A stretch of DNA of 64,000 nt from Otatea glauca (lineage: Eukaryota > Streptophyta > Magnoliopsida > Poales > Poaceae). The notes below the pieces were generated by a model, which saw only the letters and a list, made by a program, of their open reading frames with translations, searched no databases and was not told where the DNA came from. The stretch spans positions 46,969,594 to 47,033,593 of the forward strand of contig CM070721.1 in the NCBI GenBank assembly GCA_036346275.1, read 5' to 3'. A program made the translations under genes and the position numbers. This document shows, one piece after another, positions 47,853 through 59,861 of this stretch (position 1 is the first letter of the stretch; the number at the start of each line of letters is the position of its first letter).

Positions 47853-48960
47853 TCACTTATGTACAGTCAAATTGAAGTTTTGCACAAGCGAGCCATTGAT
47901 TATTCCAAGCGGTGTGGCGCCTTGCTTTTTTTTGGCTAAACGATGTTGTCGCTCGAATCCTGTTAACCGGTCGTTTGTGAATTTTCTGAGAGGGAGTTGA
48001 TCATATAACCTCCACGTTGTGACTTTCGAGTCCTGACCTTATCTAGCGTGACCAATTATTTCCATACTGTACTATCTCAAAATTAAGCAAAACATGGTTT
48101 TACACAAAGGTAAGTAGGGAGATGTTTCTATGCATCACTATTTAAAAGTTTGATGTAAAATTGTGTCCCGATCTTTCGATAAGAGAGATAACTATCGATT
48201 TGGTGGAACCGACTTTGACGATCCGACTACAACGTACGACGACGATGCGCCTTAGCAATCGCTAAATCAACTCCGGAGGGTTATTAATCTTGCCGTAGGC
48301 ACGGTCAACCTGAACACGAGGTTCAATTCCTGCAAGCAACCGAAGAACAAGCAAGAACAATAGTAAAAGCAATATGAAATTGCGAATATGAATGAAGGCA
48401 AAATAGGGTGGGGTTTTATTGAAGGTCTTGACAAGGTGGTTGTCCAGCACAACTCGAAGATTCAAAGTTTGCAATTGGCTAAACTAATCAAACAAAACCC
48501 AAGTTTGAAAGGCGACGGCTATTGAGCTTATAAGAGGGAGGGACGTCCTAGGGTTGTGTGCAGCCAGGGGGGCGCACACAACTTGGGCTTGGGCCCCCAC
48601 ACGCTTATAAGGCCCGAAACAGTCCAAAACAGTATTGTAGTGTATTGTTTCGATAATTACGATTGATCCACAATGAATCTGGATCTGAGGGTAGAGCAAT
48701 TGGAAAGGTCTCATTGTAAGCTTTCAATCAAGTAGAAGAACTCTCTAATCGGACACCGTATGCAAAAGTTATGCATGTTTTACTTGAAACTGGTATCCGG
48801 AGGCCGAATTGGATTCCAGAACGTGATGGATTTGATATCTCTCTCTTCTTTGCCCATGGATGACGTGTTGGAGTTGGTACAACTAGGTGTGATCGTATCC
48901 ATAGTAGTGATGTCCTCATCAAAGTTGCACGAATATTAAGATCCGAATGAATGGTAGATG
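47853..48960. mobile_element. LTR-retrotransposon fragment, unresolved
   Basis: From about 48100 the text reads like an LTR or leader of grass retrotransposons: CCGTAGGCACGGTCAACCTG, ACACGAGGTTCAATTCCTGC and AAGCAAGAACAA. It then has a short plus-strand GC-rich part with GGGGGGCGCACACAAC. No ends, duplications or ORF identified. Confidence 0.4.
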
Positions 48961-49029
48961 GTGATTAGTTACCTCTTCTATTGCTTCAAGATTTATGCAA
49001 CTTACATTGAGAGGGTGATACATAGAAGC

Positions 49030-50090
49030 AGTCACTGTTTGAAATTCAACCGAGTGAAAAATGGTCGAAACGATGTTACAATTTTTTGAAAAAAAATTTG
49101 GATAGTCCCGACACATCACTAATATTCTCATAAAAATTTCAGATGATGATCAAGCCTGAGAAATTTATAAAAATTCTAAAAGTACTACTGTCCTGATAAA
49201 AGGCTGACCGGGAAATTTCAACCGAATAAAAAATAGTGTAAAAAAAGTTATAAAATTTTGAAAAAAAAATTATGGTCCTTGCACTTAAATTTTTAGATGA
49301 TGATCAAGTCTGAGAAATTTTCAAAATTTAGGAAAGTGCTACTGAAGGCTGACCAGCAAATTTCAACCGAATGGAAAATGGTTCAAACCATGTTAGACAA
49401 TTTTTAAAAAAATTGTAGATGTTCTTGATGCATCATCAATGTTTCCATAAAATTTTAAAATGATGAACACGTATGAGGAATTTTTAAAAATTCTGATAGT
49501 GCTACTGTTCTGAAAAAAGCCTGATGATCAATACATGGATTTACTTGAGCAACCAAAAAAGGTTTAGAATTTTTGAAACTTTTATATAAGGGTTATAAGG
49601 CAATGATTAAGCTCTCATAAAAATTTTGGATCATGGTGATACTGTAGTGAATTTATAAAATTCTTACAAGGGTGTTGTACCATTTATGTTCCTTCTGTTT
49701 TTGATTTTTGAAAGATAACAAATGAAGTTCAATGCTTCCATACATTTGATTGAGAAAACAAAAAAAGTTAAAAATATTTGAATTTTATATAAGTGTTCTG
49801 ATTCAATTATTAATCTCTCATAAAAATTTTATATCATGATCACATTCGAGAAAAATTATAAAATTCTGACAATGTTACTGTCTCAGTTATGTTCATTCAA
49901 TTTTTGATTTTTTAAAGGTAACAAATGAAGTCCAATTCTTTTCAAAAAAAATTATGTATGATACTAGACTGCTAAATAAGGTACCATAAATTTTTTTAGA
50001 TCATGATCAATATTGTAAAATTTTACAAAAAATTGACAGTGTTTCTGTAGAAATTATAAAACGTCTCAAAATTTCGGTTTTTCAACAAAT
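49030..50090. repeat. Degenerate AT-rich tandem repeat (period ~145-180 bp)
   Basis: The phrase AATTTCAACCGAATGGAAAA (with variants) begins units near 49035, 49214 and 49357. Each unit continues with an AATTTTTGAAAAAAA tract and then CATAAAAATTTTAGATGATGATC, CTGAGAAATTT and a GTGCTACTGTCCTGA-like segment. Later units (to about 50090) are progressively more diverged. Confidence 0.7.
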
Positions 50091-53000
50091 TTTCCATGCA
50101 AGATGACATTCTTAAGGGTTATTAGGCCAAATCAGGCAAAACAAAAGTCAAATTTTGGTCAAAACCCCAAGATTTCACTAAGATTTTCCGAATTTTCTGA
50201 AATTATTGTAGCAATTTGGAAAAAAAAACCAAAATTTTCTATCCTGCAGGGCTTTTGCATCTCGTCCTCGGCCGAAATTCAAGATCTTGGTGAGAAATTC
50301 CGAAATTTCGCAGCGATTTCTAACTATGAGAAGCACTACTCAGGCAATCAAGTATCGTCTACCACCGAGTCTTTTGCGATAAGCCATGCAGAAGGAAAGT
50401 TTCTTAGGGTTTAAGGGAGTCATGCCCACACATGAAGGAAATCTGAAAAGGTTAGGGCATTGGGCATGCATGGGCTCAAATCATAGGAACCCAACAAGTG
50501 TTGCAATGTTGATCACCAGAAAGCGACCTCCTCAAAGGCCAGAACAAGGTACGTCTGAGGCTGCAAACTGCATGATTTGCACACGACGAGTCGCTTTTGT
50601 TGCAGTGAAGAAGAAAACTAAGCCACCATTATTCCTTACCGGCCCCAGCTGCGAACGTAGCACTGAATCAATCGGAACGCCGATATTTGAGACGCCCGAA
50701 GCACTGGATCGCCCAATCGCTCCACATGTACAGGTTCACGCAAGAATCGATCGAGTAATTTACGTTGAGATCTCGACGAGGACGGACGACTAATCGCGTC
50801 TGAGCTGGAAGCGTGTAGCGATTTTGTTTTGCGCCTGCAGCAAGCAAGCTAGCCAACTTATGCTTGATTTGATAGCGAACTTGTTCAAAAAAAATTAACA
50901 TGATTGTGTGGTGCGATACTGACTGGTGGAGTTCGATGCCAGATCACTACAAGGGGGCAAAAATACTCCATAAACAATGCAAACATGCGCAACATTCGTG
51001 TAATTAAGATCCTGATGAGATGATTTCATTTGCCTAGCTACGTGTTAATAGAACTCGTAAACGCTGCGTGTCTGCTTGTTTGTCCGTCTCGAGTCTTGAC
51101 ATGAGATCACGTAATGCTATGTATGCTCTACGTTGGTCACTAAATTATTGCTGCACTTTGTCGTTCTGACTGAGAGTGAGAGTCGAGTAGTGTTCGACGT
51201 TGCAGTTTCTGTTCATTGATGCAATTATTACTGGGGGACAGATCCCTTTTTTGCTCCTTTCTTTTTCCTCCCAAGCGATGCGTACGTGGCACACTGGCAC
51301 CCCAGTCCTCCTAGTGTTCTTGCTTTGCTCGCACCCGTGGAATGCAGCGATCGATATATATCGATCTGATCTCTGCACTCTGCTAAAGGAGGAGAAAAAG
51401 ATCCCGGCCGGGCCCTTTTGTTTTGCCGATAAGAGAGTGTTTGCTGCTTCAATTGTTATCCGATCCATCGAGGGCTGTTGATCGAATGCTCTAGAAAAGA
51501 GGATTGACGATCGAATGGAGTAGCGATGAGTATACTCACCGAGCAAAAGTATATCCCTTGATGGTGAGCGCGCGTGTTGAGATGTGAGGTGTACACGTTG
51601 TTGCTTAATTTCTCTGCATAACCTCTTTTATGGCGTGTCCACGTGTAGTGATTACGCAAAGCACCTTGGTTTTGGTTGGTTACAAATGATTTGATTAAGG
51701 GGAGAATCATTGAGTTGATTAAATAAGGGGAGAATCATTGTGTTGAGGAGACTTTCTCCGGTGCTTGGAAGTTACGTACGTAAGCCGGCCGTTTAGTTGC
51801 AGTATGAGGATTATATCCACTATTAAAAGTACTTGTGCAAATGTATTTCAACCGTGGGCCAAGTATTAACTTAGAGATTAGGTGGAAGGTTAATTATATA
51901 AGTAATTTCGTATCCTTATCAAATCAAAGGAGAAAGGTAAGTTACGTTGGTAAATTAAAGCACGTGTCCACGTAATTCAAGCCTCTGGATGTTGGCAAAT
52001 CCGCGATGGAAATTAAGCATGGTCGTTGGAGGAAAATGCGCAGACGAAGAATTTTCGTTTATATAATTCCATGTAAACAATATCCAAGATATTGATGTTG
52101 TACATAGTTCACCTTACAATGCAACTAGACGTTTGATACATCGTTCAACCATTTTATCCCAAGGGCAGGCCCGTAAGTTGCGATTTACAAAAGTTTTTTT
52201 TCTCTAATCGAATATATCAGGTATTTCTGAATAACAACATAGATTCCCGTAACTGAATATTGGATTAAGAAACTCAACATAGATTACATAGTTCTTCCAA
52301 GACTTACATATTGTTTCAACAGGTAGACAGAAATTTCCACTCTGGATGAGTGGAAAGGTCTTTATAGGAGGCAAAGAGAGGACTAGCTGAGTCTAGAAAA
52401 ACGCCGACGCAGAAGATTGAAGACGGCGACAGGCAAGCAAGAGGCAAGGGTTAGGGTTAGGGTTAACATACAGGGTTAAGTCAATTAACAATTACTAAAT
52501 CACCTATGTTTACAATATTTTCTCTTCCTAAGTTGCCTCTGGGCAAATCAATAGCTGATTATTTTTTTAGAGAGAATGCACCTAGGTACCTTCCAAGCAC
52601 CGGAGAATCGTGTAGGGCGATTCCGCAAGTGCTACTGAATCACTTTGTATATTCACAAGATGCCGCTGATGTCTCGCTCACGTATGAATGCAAGACAATG
52701 AGTGGTGTACTATAGATTTTCTCGTGTATTAATAATCATGACTCTCCCACTTGGATGAAGACATAATCACTCTCGTCACTCCCCCGCTTCTTATTTAAAT
52801 TCACCCCTCAACCATAGGACACAAAAACTGAAATTAATCTAGACAAAAATAATAATAAAATTAAGTTGTTGGACCCTACAAAAGACAAAGACAAAAATTG
52901 TAACCTAGAAAAAAAATAAAGTAATCGTAAAAAAAATAAAGTAAACTTAGGTGAACCCTTACAAATATATAGAAAAACAAAAGGAATTAAAAATTAGCAT

Positions 53001-54170
53001 AGTATACTATCGTCCCTCTACCATAACCAGGCAACAGTGGAGAATCCGACTCCAATTTCCTGTAAGTCAAGCTGTTCAATCACTAAATAAAGTACCTGCC
53101 CCACTTTTAACCGTCATATCATCTGAGAATAAAAAACAAATTAACTACTGATCAGCCACGACAAAAAAGAGATGGATTTCTAAAGCTCCTTTTCTATCAG
53201 TTGCCTAGTAGTTTCACCAGCCAGAGACCCTGTACCTGAATAATCAGTCAGTTCCCAAAAGCCAGAAACATTAGGTAGATGTCTCAAAGTCTCATCCTTT
53301 GCAAATCTCACCATCACACAATTGCCATCCCCACTAGCTATTCTACTAACCCCCAATTTCTCCTCTCCCGCAGCGTAGTTAATTCATGTCGCAAAGGCGA
53401 AAGCGCGCATGAACACTAATTAATCCCACCACTAAGTTGTAATGATAGGCGCGCTAAGCACGGTAGGAGATAGGTTAATTAAGGTGATTAATCCGTCCCT
53501 TTAACCAGGTGCTGGTCCTCACGGTTCATGAAATACGATTACCGGGGACCTGATCCGGGTGTGGTTTCTGCTGGTTTTGAGACAGGTAGGCAGGCAAGCA
53601 TTGCATTCGGGGTGTTATTTAAGTATGACTCCTTTTGAGCTTTGAATCTTGGTATATCTTTGCTTTGATTAGCTTTAGAGAGCATGCTTGCTTTGTTCTT
53701 GCCATTGCTTCTTTTCTTTCTTTGTGTAATTGTTTTCTTGGAAACCTTCCAGATCAGAAAATAACAGTAGCAGCAGTTTTGATACAGGACTAGTAGCACT
53801 TAGATTTTAAACATCTCATTACACCAAAAACAAATAAACTGAAGAGCCGTGCTCCATAGCCACCCCTTTTTTAGTCAGGCACTGAGCCAATTGTCTTGCC
53901 CTCCGGCCATCTTAGCCCCCTGCAGTAGACCTTAGCTCTTGCTGTGATTTGCTGGCTGATGACTTTGCCGTCGGAAACGATTTATGCGTCAGGTTGATTG
54001 ATTGACAGAAACATCTCCAGATCAGAAAATATGCATCCATCTCATCTGTGTTGTTACGATGAAAACAGCAAGCGTCTAAAAGAGTGCCTGATGAAAGCCC
54101 TAGTGAGGCCCAAACTGTGTTGCCGCCATCCGATTTGCGACGTCCTATGAGATGCGGTCCTTTGTGTAAT
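50091..54170. other. Long region without a recognised gene or element
   Basis: Several short frames exist (for example 50386-50793 plus and 51145-51546 minus) but none has a recognisable motif, and overlapping frames on the other strand are equally open. A short GGGTTAGGGTTAGGGTTA run is at 52448-52465. It may hold decayed genes or regulatory DNA; I cannot resolve it. Confidence 0.45.
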
Positions 54171-54670
54171 GTTTTTTTTTAAAAAAAATAGCAAGCCCTG
54201 ATTAAATTAGAAGGAATAAACAGAGTACAAGGTAGAAGAGTGAGAAGGCTGTACCCCGAAACAGGAGAAAAAAGAAAGGGAGGATCTTAGGGATGTCGAT
54301 GTAGAATTGTGCCGAGGTGTGTTGCTCCTGCAGTAACCCAGTTGGCAGCCTCATCTTTGACCGATTGAAGGATTTGTTTGTGAGTTACCCAATTCCTTTG
54401 GAAGATTCTGTTGTTGCGCTCTTTCCACCACTGCTAGCATGTGAGGATTATGAGAGATTTAACACCTTTGCAGATGGCAGACCAGCCGGCTACAAGTTGA
54501 AGATTCCATTGCTCGAGGTCGCCAAATGGCTTCCATCGGTCCGGCTGTAGAGACAGTATCCTAGCCCATTGCTCAACGGAGGACCACATACGCCGAACTT
54601 GAGTGCAGTCTATGAAGAGGTAGAAAACCGTTTTTATATTCCGACAGCACATTTGACAGAAGTATTGTTA
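54171..54670 (-). pseudogene. LINE ORF2 3' end with zinc-binding (zf-RVT) region, 5'-truncated
   Basis: The minus strand reads IKTVFYLFIDCTQVRRMWSS, the CX..H/F..C end typical of the zf-RVT region. A TAG stands in place of the usual Trp, followed by QWWKERNNRIFQRNWVTHKQ and LQSVKDEAANWVTAGATHL, a stop, a short 3' UTR and an A-tail (T-run at 54171-54180). This is the usual appearance of a 5'-truncated grass LINE insertion. Confidence 0.85.
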
Positions 54671-55673
54671 ATGTTAAGATGCAAATTGGATGAATGCAGT
54701 GAGTACATCTTGTAGGGACGTTTGTTAAGGCTCTCTCACTGCAATATCATGTGCACTTTGTGCAAAGTTTACGAGGTATTTGTAGCTTTGTATCATTGCG
54801 ATGCTTAGCAAGTTGGACTTGTTTACACTGGCAGAAGTTCCCTCACCAGTGAGAACTGAGAAACGAAGCTGTTTCAGAAGGAATAGAGTCGACAAGCACA
54901 TTTATTTACTGCATACGCGAAGGCGTGAAGATATTCTTGCCTGTGTTTTCTGACCGGGCAAAGATATTCAGATAAACTATTTGTTTGATATGCAAACTAT
55001 TTTGCGCCAACCACGTATATGTACCCACTTTAAAGTGGTTGTAGATCATACATAGGATTTGAGTGTGGGAAGTACTTGAGTCCCGAGGGAACATTGGCAG
55101 AATTTTACTTGTTTGTACGTGAGACATTTCCGGTTCTTGGTTACTGATTACAGGGTTCAACTCAAAGGCAAGCCCTGCCATGCATACTCGTAAGGCAAAC
55201 TATATTTTCCTTGGAAGAACTTTTGACATCGTGCAGCTAAACTGGCTTGCAACTGGCAACATCTAAAGTCCTATTGTAGTATGCAAATAACTGTAGTGTT
55301 CGAGATGGGCCAATTGATGCCTGCCTGAACTGAATTTGTTGTAGTGTGATTCTGTTCCAACCTCTCCAAACCATTCATACTTGGGAATTGTGGGAGGCTC
55401 TATAGCGGGCCTCTTTGATGGGCCAAATTCGGATGTTTTTTGGGCTGATCAGAACAGAGTATCATAGAGGCCTTGTTCAGTTATTTGGCCCATGAAGAGT
55501 AGACAAAACCACGCAATTTTCCATGTTACTACTAGTCTCCGTTCATCTCTAGGATTGTAAATTATCTGTTGCTAATCCAAATTAGTGCTACCCAATTCTA
55601 TTTATGTTATAGTTGGGTGGATTCCCAGCTTTCTCACTTGGGTATGTCATCTAAATAATACGAGCCGTTTGAT
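54671..55673. other. Spacer without a recognised gene
   Basis: No supported ORF. The phrase GAGGCCTTGTTCAGTTA at about 55467 resembles the end of a grass MITE, but no partner end was found. Confidence 0.4.
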
Positions 55674-56072
55674 CAGTGTGGGAGCGATATCGACCGTACA
55701 ATGTTGTGGTAGTTATATATTAGTCGTATAACGTGTAAAAAATAATCTATATAATTATGTAAATTTAAAAAATAGATTTACATTTTAACTAATATTTATT
55801 TATTTCTAGAGCTAAATTAATTTAATTTAAATATAACAAATATGTTAAAAGAAGAAGATCACGAACAAAATATAATTAATACTTAGAAATATGAAGAGAA
55901 TTGATACATGTAGTACAACGGAGCTATCACGGCTACAAAAATAGTGATCAATATAACAGGTATAGCAGTTATAATTATGTTCGCGGAATTTTATTCAATT
56001 GTGTAGCGTTTTATGTCTAAAAAAGTTGTAGCGGGACTATTGTGGAGCTGTAGCGGGTTATTTGAATCACTG
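55674..56072. mobile_element. Possible hAT-like MITE with CAGTG ends
   Basis: The right end, inverted, reads CAGTGATTCAAATAACCCGC and then repeats AGCTCCACAATAGTCCCGC. The left end reads CAGTGTGGGAGCGATA. The interior is AT-rich. The 8-bp flanks (cgtttgat and ttaacaat) do not match, so borders or integrity are doubtful. Confidence 0.4.
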
Positions 56073-56156
56073 TTAACAATAGTAATGTTACAGGGATCTC
56101 ATGTAACAGCCTTAAATAAGTCCCTTCGTGCTATGCGCAGGTGTATTTCTAGTTAT

Positions 56157-56414
56157 ATACCCTCCGGTTCACAAAACTTATCGGTTTGGGTACGTGCAGT
56201 CAAACTTTTAAAATTTAGTTATGAATATCTTTTCAAATATTTACATTGGATGCATAAAAATCATATATGTAGATTTGTCTCGAAATGTACTTTCATAATA
56301 TTATAATTTTATGGGATTTTTTAAATATATTATAATGCAAGTTAGTGGTTAAAAATGAATTTTAGAGATTATATCGATATTTAAAACATAACTACTTGTG
56401 ACTGGACGGAGTAT
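56157..56414. mobile_element. Stowaway-like MITE, copy D
   Basis: Begins ACCCTCCGGTTCACAAAACT and ends ACTACTTGTGACTGGACGGA, then GTATATA. It shares AGATTTGTCTCGAAATGTAC and ATAATATTATAATTTTATGG with copy C, in the same orientation. Confidence 0.75.
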
Positions 56415-56877
56415 ATAGCTTTAAGGATTTCTTTACCGCTCCTTTAGAATTCGTGTGCTCCAAACGAGGCTTCATCGATTTGGATCGATGGGACTAGTAT
56501 CTGCTTTATGAAGCAAATATAGATTTTTGCAACAACTTCCCTATGCAACGTACCGCAGCAGCGCCAAGCTAACTCAATCCTACAATGATACAATCCACGT
56601 ACTTAACTACGAGTTAAGACGCTCATGCAGGTTTCCTGATAAAGAGCAGAAGCTTTTGCTTTTTGGCAAGTACTCATTAGTGAGCAACGCCTCGATGGCT
56701 CGTTATGATGTGCACCGGTTTCCTCCGAAACTTTTGAGCTCTCTACGGTACACTAAATTTAATACTAGTATAGTGCCTATGCTAACGCTACGACGGCAGT
56801 ACACCCGCTTATCAATTAAATGAGAAGATAAGTATGAATACAACACTTAATAATAAAAGAGAAATTTAGAATTTTAA
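56415..56877. other. Spacer without a recognised gene
   Basis: A 98-residue plus-strand frame (56527-56823) has no recognisable motif and no supporting context. Confidence 0.4.
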
Positions 56878-57510
56878 ATGAATTTAGAAAGAAAAACGGA
56901 ACTAAATGGAGGTCGAACGGGCGAAAATGGGATCCCAAAAGATTTTAAATCAAGAAAGAGAAAGAAAAAAGAATTTTCTGATTTTAGATTATTTTTTTTT
57001 GCAGCTTCCACAGAGAGCACGTTGTTCTCTCTAGGCTTGGCCAGCGCAAGGGGGAGGGAAGGCCAGGGGTGGCCAGCCGGTCGCAGTGGGTCGGCACTGG
57101 TGCGACGAGATCGCCGGCACCGGCGCCTGCGGGGGAGGAGTCACGGTTGCGGTGAATTTCGCCGGGAAAGATGACGGTGATGGCTTGGGTTATTTCTAAA
57201 ATCCGGCGATCTTTACAAGAGGGAGCACTTGAGGATTTACGCAATGCGATAGGGTGGAGGAGAGCTCGTCGACTTTTATAGCCCCGAAACAAGCATATTT
57301 ATGGAAACCATAATTTGGGATCAAATCAGATTGGGAGGAAATTTTGGCAATAGAGCACGAAATTTGGGGAATTAACACCATAGATGGAAAGAGGAGATTT
57401 GGTGCGGGATTGATGGAGCTTTGGAGCTTCTTTCTTGCTTTAATGGAGGGAGGGAAGAGAAGAAGCTTCTCTGATCTGGGCTGCAGTTAGAAGAAGCTAC
57501 AGGTGAGTTG
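56878..57510 (-). promoter_or_regulatory. Promoter-like, LTR-like segment (minus strand)
   Basis: Read on the minus strand there is GGGGCTATAAAAGTCGACG (TATA at about 57275-57286), then a leader that becomes GC-rich (57000-57260) with CGCCGGCGA-type motifs. This is the same order as in the giant LTRs (TATA, then GC-rich leader), but no sequence identity with them is evident. It could be an LTR remnant or the promoter of an unseen minus-strand transcript. Confidence 0.35.
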
Positions 57511-57799
57511 CCTTCATTTTTTTTAAATATAGAAGGATTTTTGAAAAGATAACACATTAGGTTAAAAAATTCTAGAAAAATTCTCAAGAAAACTTTCGTT
57601 TATTTTGTACTTAATAAAATTATTTTCAAAAAAATTTAAATTATAAATTTGCCGAGGCACGGCGGCTGCGAGGTCGCTGACCAGCAACCTCGCCGCGTCG
57701 ACAAAGCCACCGATGGCGAGTGGAGCCATTGCGGACTGCGTTCTCCGACCGTCTTGCCCCATCTCCGTTTTTTTCCCAAAGACGTAATGCATGGTCCTT

Positions 57800-58400
57800 T
57801 CCTTTTCCAAGACGTTTGTTTCATTTTCCTTGATTCCAAGACGTTTGTTTCCTTTTCCTTATTGATGCTGGAGGTGAGGGAAGGTCTGTTGTGGACCACA
57901 GGGATGATTTCGGAAAAATATGGAAAAATAAACTGCGCTCGCCGACCATTGGATCCGCAAGGAAAAAAGATAAAATTAAACAAGTGCTTTCATGCCATTG
58001 GTTTCGCGAGAAAAAATTGAAAAAAAATTAAGCAGTACTCACAGACCGTTGGTTCCTTAGATAAAAAATAAAAACAAAAATTCAGCGCTTTCCGTGCGCT
58101 GAAATTAGGCTCTATAGGGCTAGATCCGTAAAAAAATCTCGAGAAAGGTCATATTCGGAAAAAAATACGATCACAATGTCAGGACAATAAAAAATTCAAG
58201 TATTATTCCCTTGCATGCGGATCCTCCCTGTTTATTTTCTTGTTTGATTCACCCTCCTTCCAAATATGTAGTACATACAATTTTGGCCAGTAAAAAAATT
58301 CAAGTCTGGTTTCTTTGCATGCGGATCCTCCTTATTTATTTCCTTATTTGATTCGCTCTCCTTCCAAATATATAGGTGGGGAGGTCTGTTGTGGGCCACA
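57800..58400. repeat. Local direct duplications
   Basis: A 107-bp unit is duplicated in tandem (58183-58270 and 58290-58377), each with TTGCATGCGGATCCTCC and CTCCTTCCAAATAT. A 27-bp CCAAGACGTTTGTTTC unit is doubled at 57807-57860. GGTCTGTTGTGGACCACAGG recurs at about 57882 and 58383 with one change. Confidence 0.75.
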
Positions 58401-58609
58401 GGGATGATTAGACACACTAAATAATGGCCATCGGATGTGGGTGAGTAAAACTAAGGAAAGATCTGAGACGTTCATTTTGATGAATGCAAGTTTCTAGGGA
58501 CATTTTGTTTGGTGCACGAACATTGGGCCATCTCTAATGAGGTGTATTATTTAGTGTGGACGTAGCAAAAATTGATTAGGTGCATTATAAAGGGGTATAG
58601 ATTACCGTT

Positions 58610-58755
58610 CATTTTTTTTCAGTTAAACTATAATTTATTTATGCTTTCTTTAGTAGTAGAGTAGTACAAATACTCTTAACAAATTAATAGTTTAATTTAA
58701 TTTATATAATTTATCATATATTAACAGTATAATGTAATGTAAAATTTCTTGACCT
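58610..58755. repeat. Short dispersed repeat, copy 1 (most diverged)
   Basis: Shares TTTATTTAT, AGTAGAGTAGTACAAATACTC, TTAACAAATTAATAG and TATAATGTAATGTAAAATTT with copies at 61705 and 63645. Confidence 0.55.
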
Positions 58756-59269
58756 TTGAATTGTCCGCTCGTAGCACGATGGAAGGCTTGCGAGCTGTTA
58801 TTCCGTCCCTAGTAAGGCAGCGTGAAAATGGGTACGGACGAGCTAGACGTGCGGCGACGTCAAGCAAAAGGAGGCTAACGAAATTCCGAGCTGTGTGAAT
58901 GTTTCAGCGTGGACTGTTTCTAGTGTCACAATGCCCTATGTTTTTAAATTGATTATTTCCTGTAACAGATCTAATACTATAGACCCATATAATAGCCTCA
59001 TATATCTCTATTTCTCGTTTCATTCGTACGTGATGTTACTACGTGGATCCACACTATTATACCTTTTTGTCAAATTCTAAAACCTATAATTTTGTGATAT
59101 AAGTTAATTATAACCCGTAGTTTTCTCATACTTTATAAAAAAATCTATAGTTTTATAAAATTTACTAGATTATCATTAATTGGCGATTATCTTGTGCGAT
59201 AGACTAATGGTAGCTTCCCGGCAGCCACAAGTGGTTCATCAATCACAGCCATAATCAATTCAATTAATC

Positions 59270-59286
59270 GAGAGAGAGAGAGAGAG
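59270..59286. repeat. (GA)n microsatellite
   Basis: Eight uninterrupted GA dinucleotides. Confidence 0.95.
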
Positions 59287-59484
59287 TATTAAAATATCCA
59301 TCTCCGTGACGTGCTAATCGTGCACTTGAGGACTTGGACAGCAAGGATCATACGAAAGATGACAAAGAACATATCTGGACTGGCTTTATGCCGATATTTT
59401 CTAAACTGGTCATTCAGGAGACATACGTTCGATTTCGCTAAAATGACGAAATTGGCGTTTCGGAAACAACAGGTGACTGTGAAG

Positions 59485-59853
59485 CATTCACAAAACCGAC
59501 GAAAACCATTCAAAAACCGGTTTTCGACCGTACCGAGTCGGTTCGATATTCAAAACCGATCGATAAATCGGTCTAATTAAAAAAAATCAAAAAAATTTAT
59601 GCGACATAAAATCAGTCGATTTTCGGTCAAAATCGACCGATTTTAGGTCAAAATCGTGTGGCAACGCCGCAGTGGTCAACACCCACCGATTGCCCGGTCA
59701 ATTTTTGGTTAAAATCGGTGAAACCCGGTCAATTTTCAATTCTTTTTTGAATTTTTTAAAAATTTTGAATTCTTAACTCTTCGGTTTTTGATGATTTTCG
59801 ACTTGATATTTTCAATTTTTGAATTTTTTTTTAAAATCGGTTTTGTGAACCTG
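59485..59853. mobile_element. hAT MITE 3 (369 bp)
   Basis: Ends CATTCACAAAACCGACG and, inverted, CAGGTTCACAAAACCGATTT. A perfect 8-bp duplication ctgtgaag flanks it (59477-59484 and 59854-59861). The interior has many AAATCGGTC and GACCGATTT motifs in both orientations. Non-coding. Confidence 0.88.
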
Positions 59854-59861
59854 CTGTGAAG

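Noticed and set aside
48300..48345. tRNA-like phrase GAGGTTCAATTCCTGC
   Set aside because: It resembles a T-arm, but no cloverleaf can be folded around it and the context is retrotransposon-like.
50386..50793. 135-residue plus-strand frame
   Set aside because: No recognisable motif, no promoter or splice context, and neighbouring frames are equally open.
51145..51546. 133-residue minus-strand frame overlapping a 93-residue plus-strand frame
   Set aside because: Both strands are open over the same interval and neither shows a known motif.
55467..55673. MITE-like start GGCCTTGTTCAGTTA
   Set aside because: No matching inverted end or target duplication found nearby.
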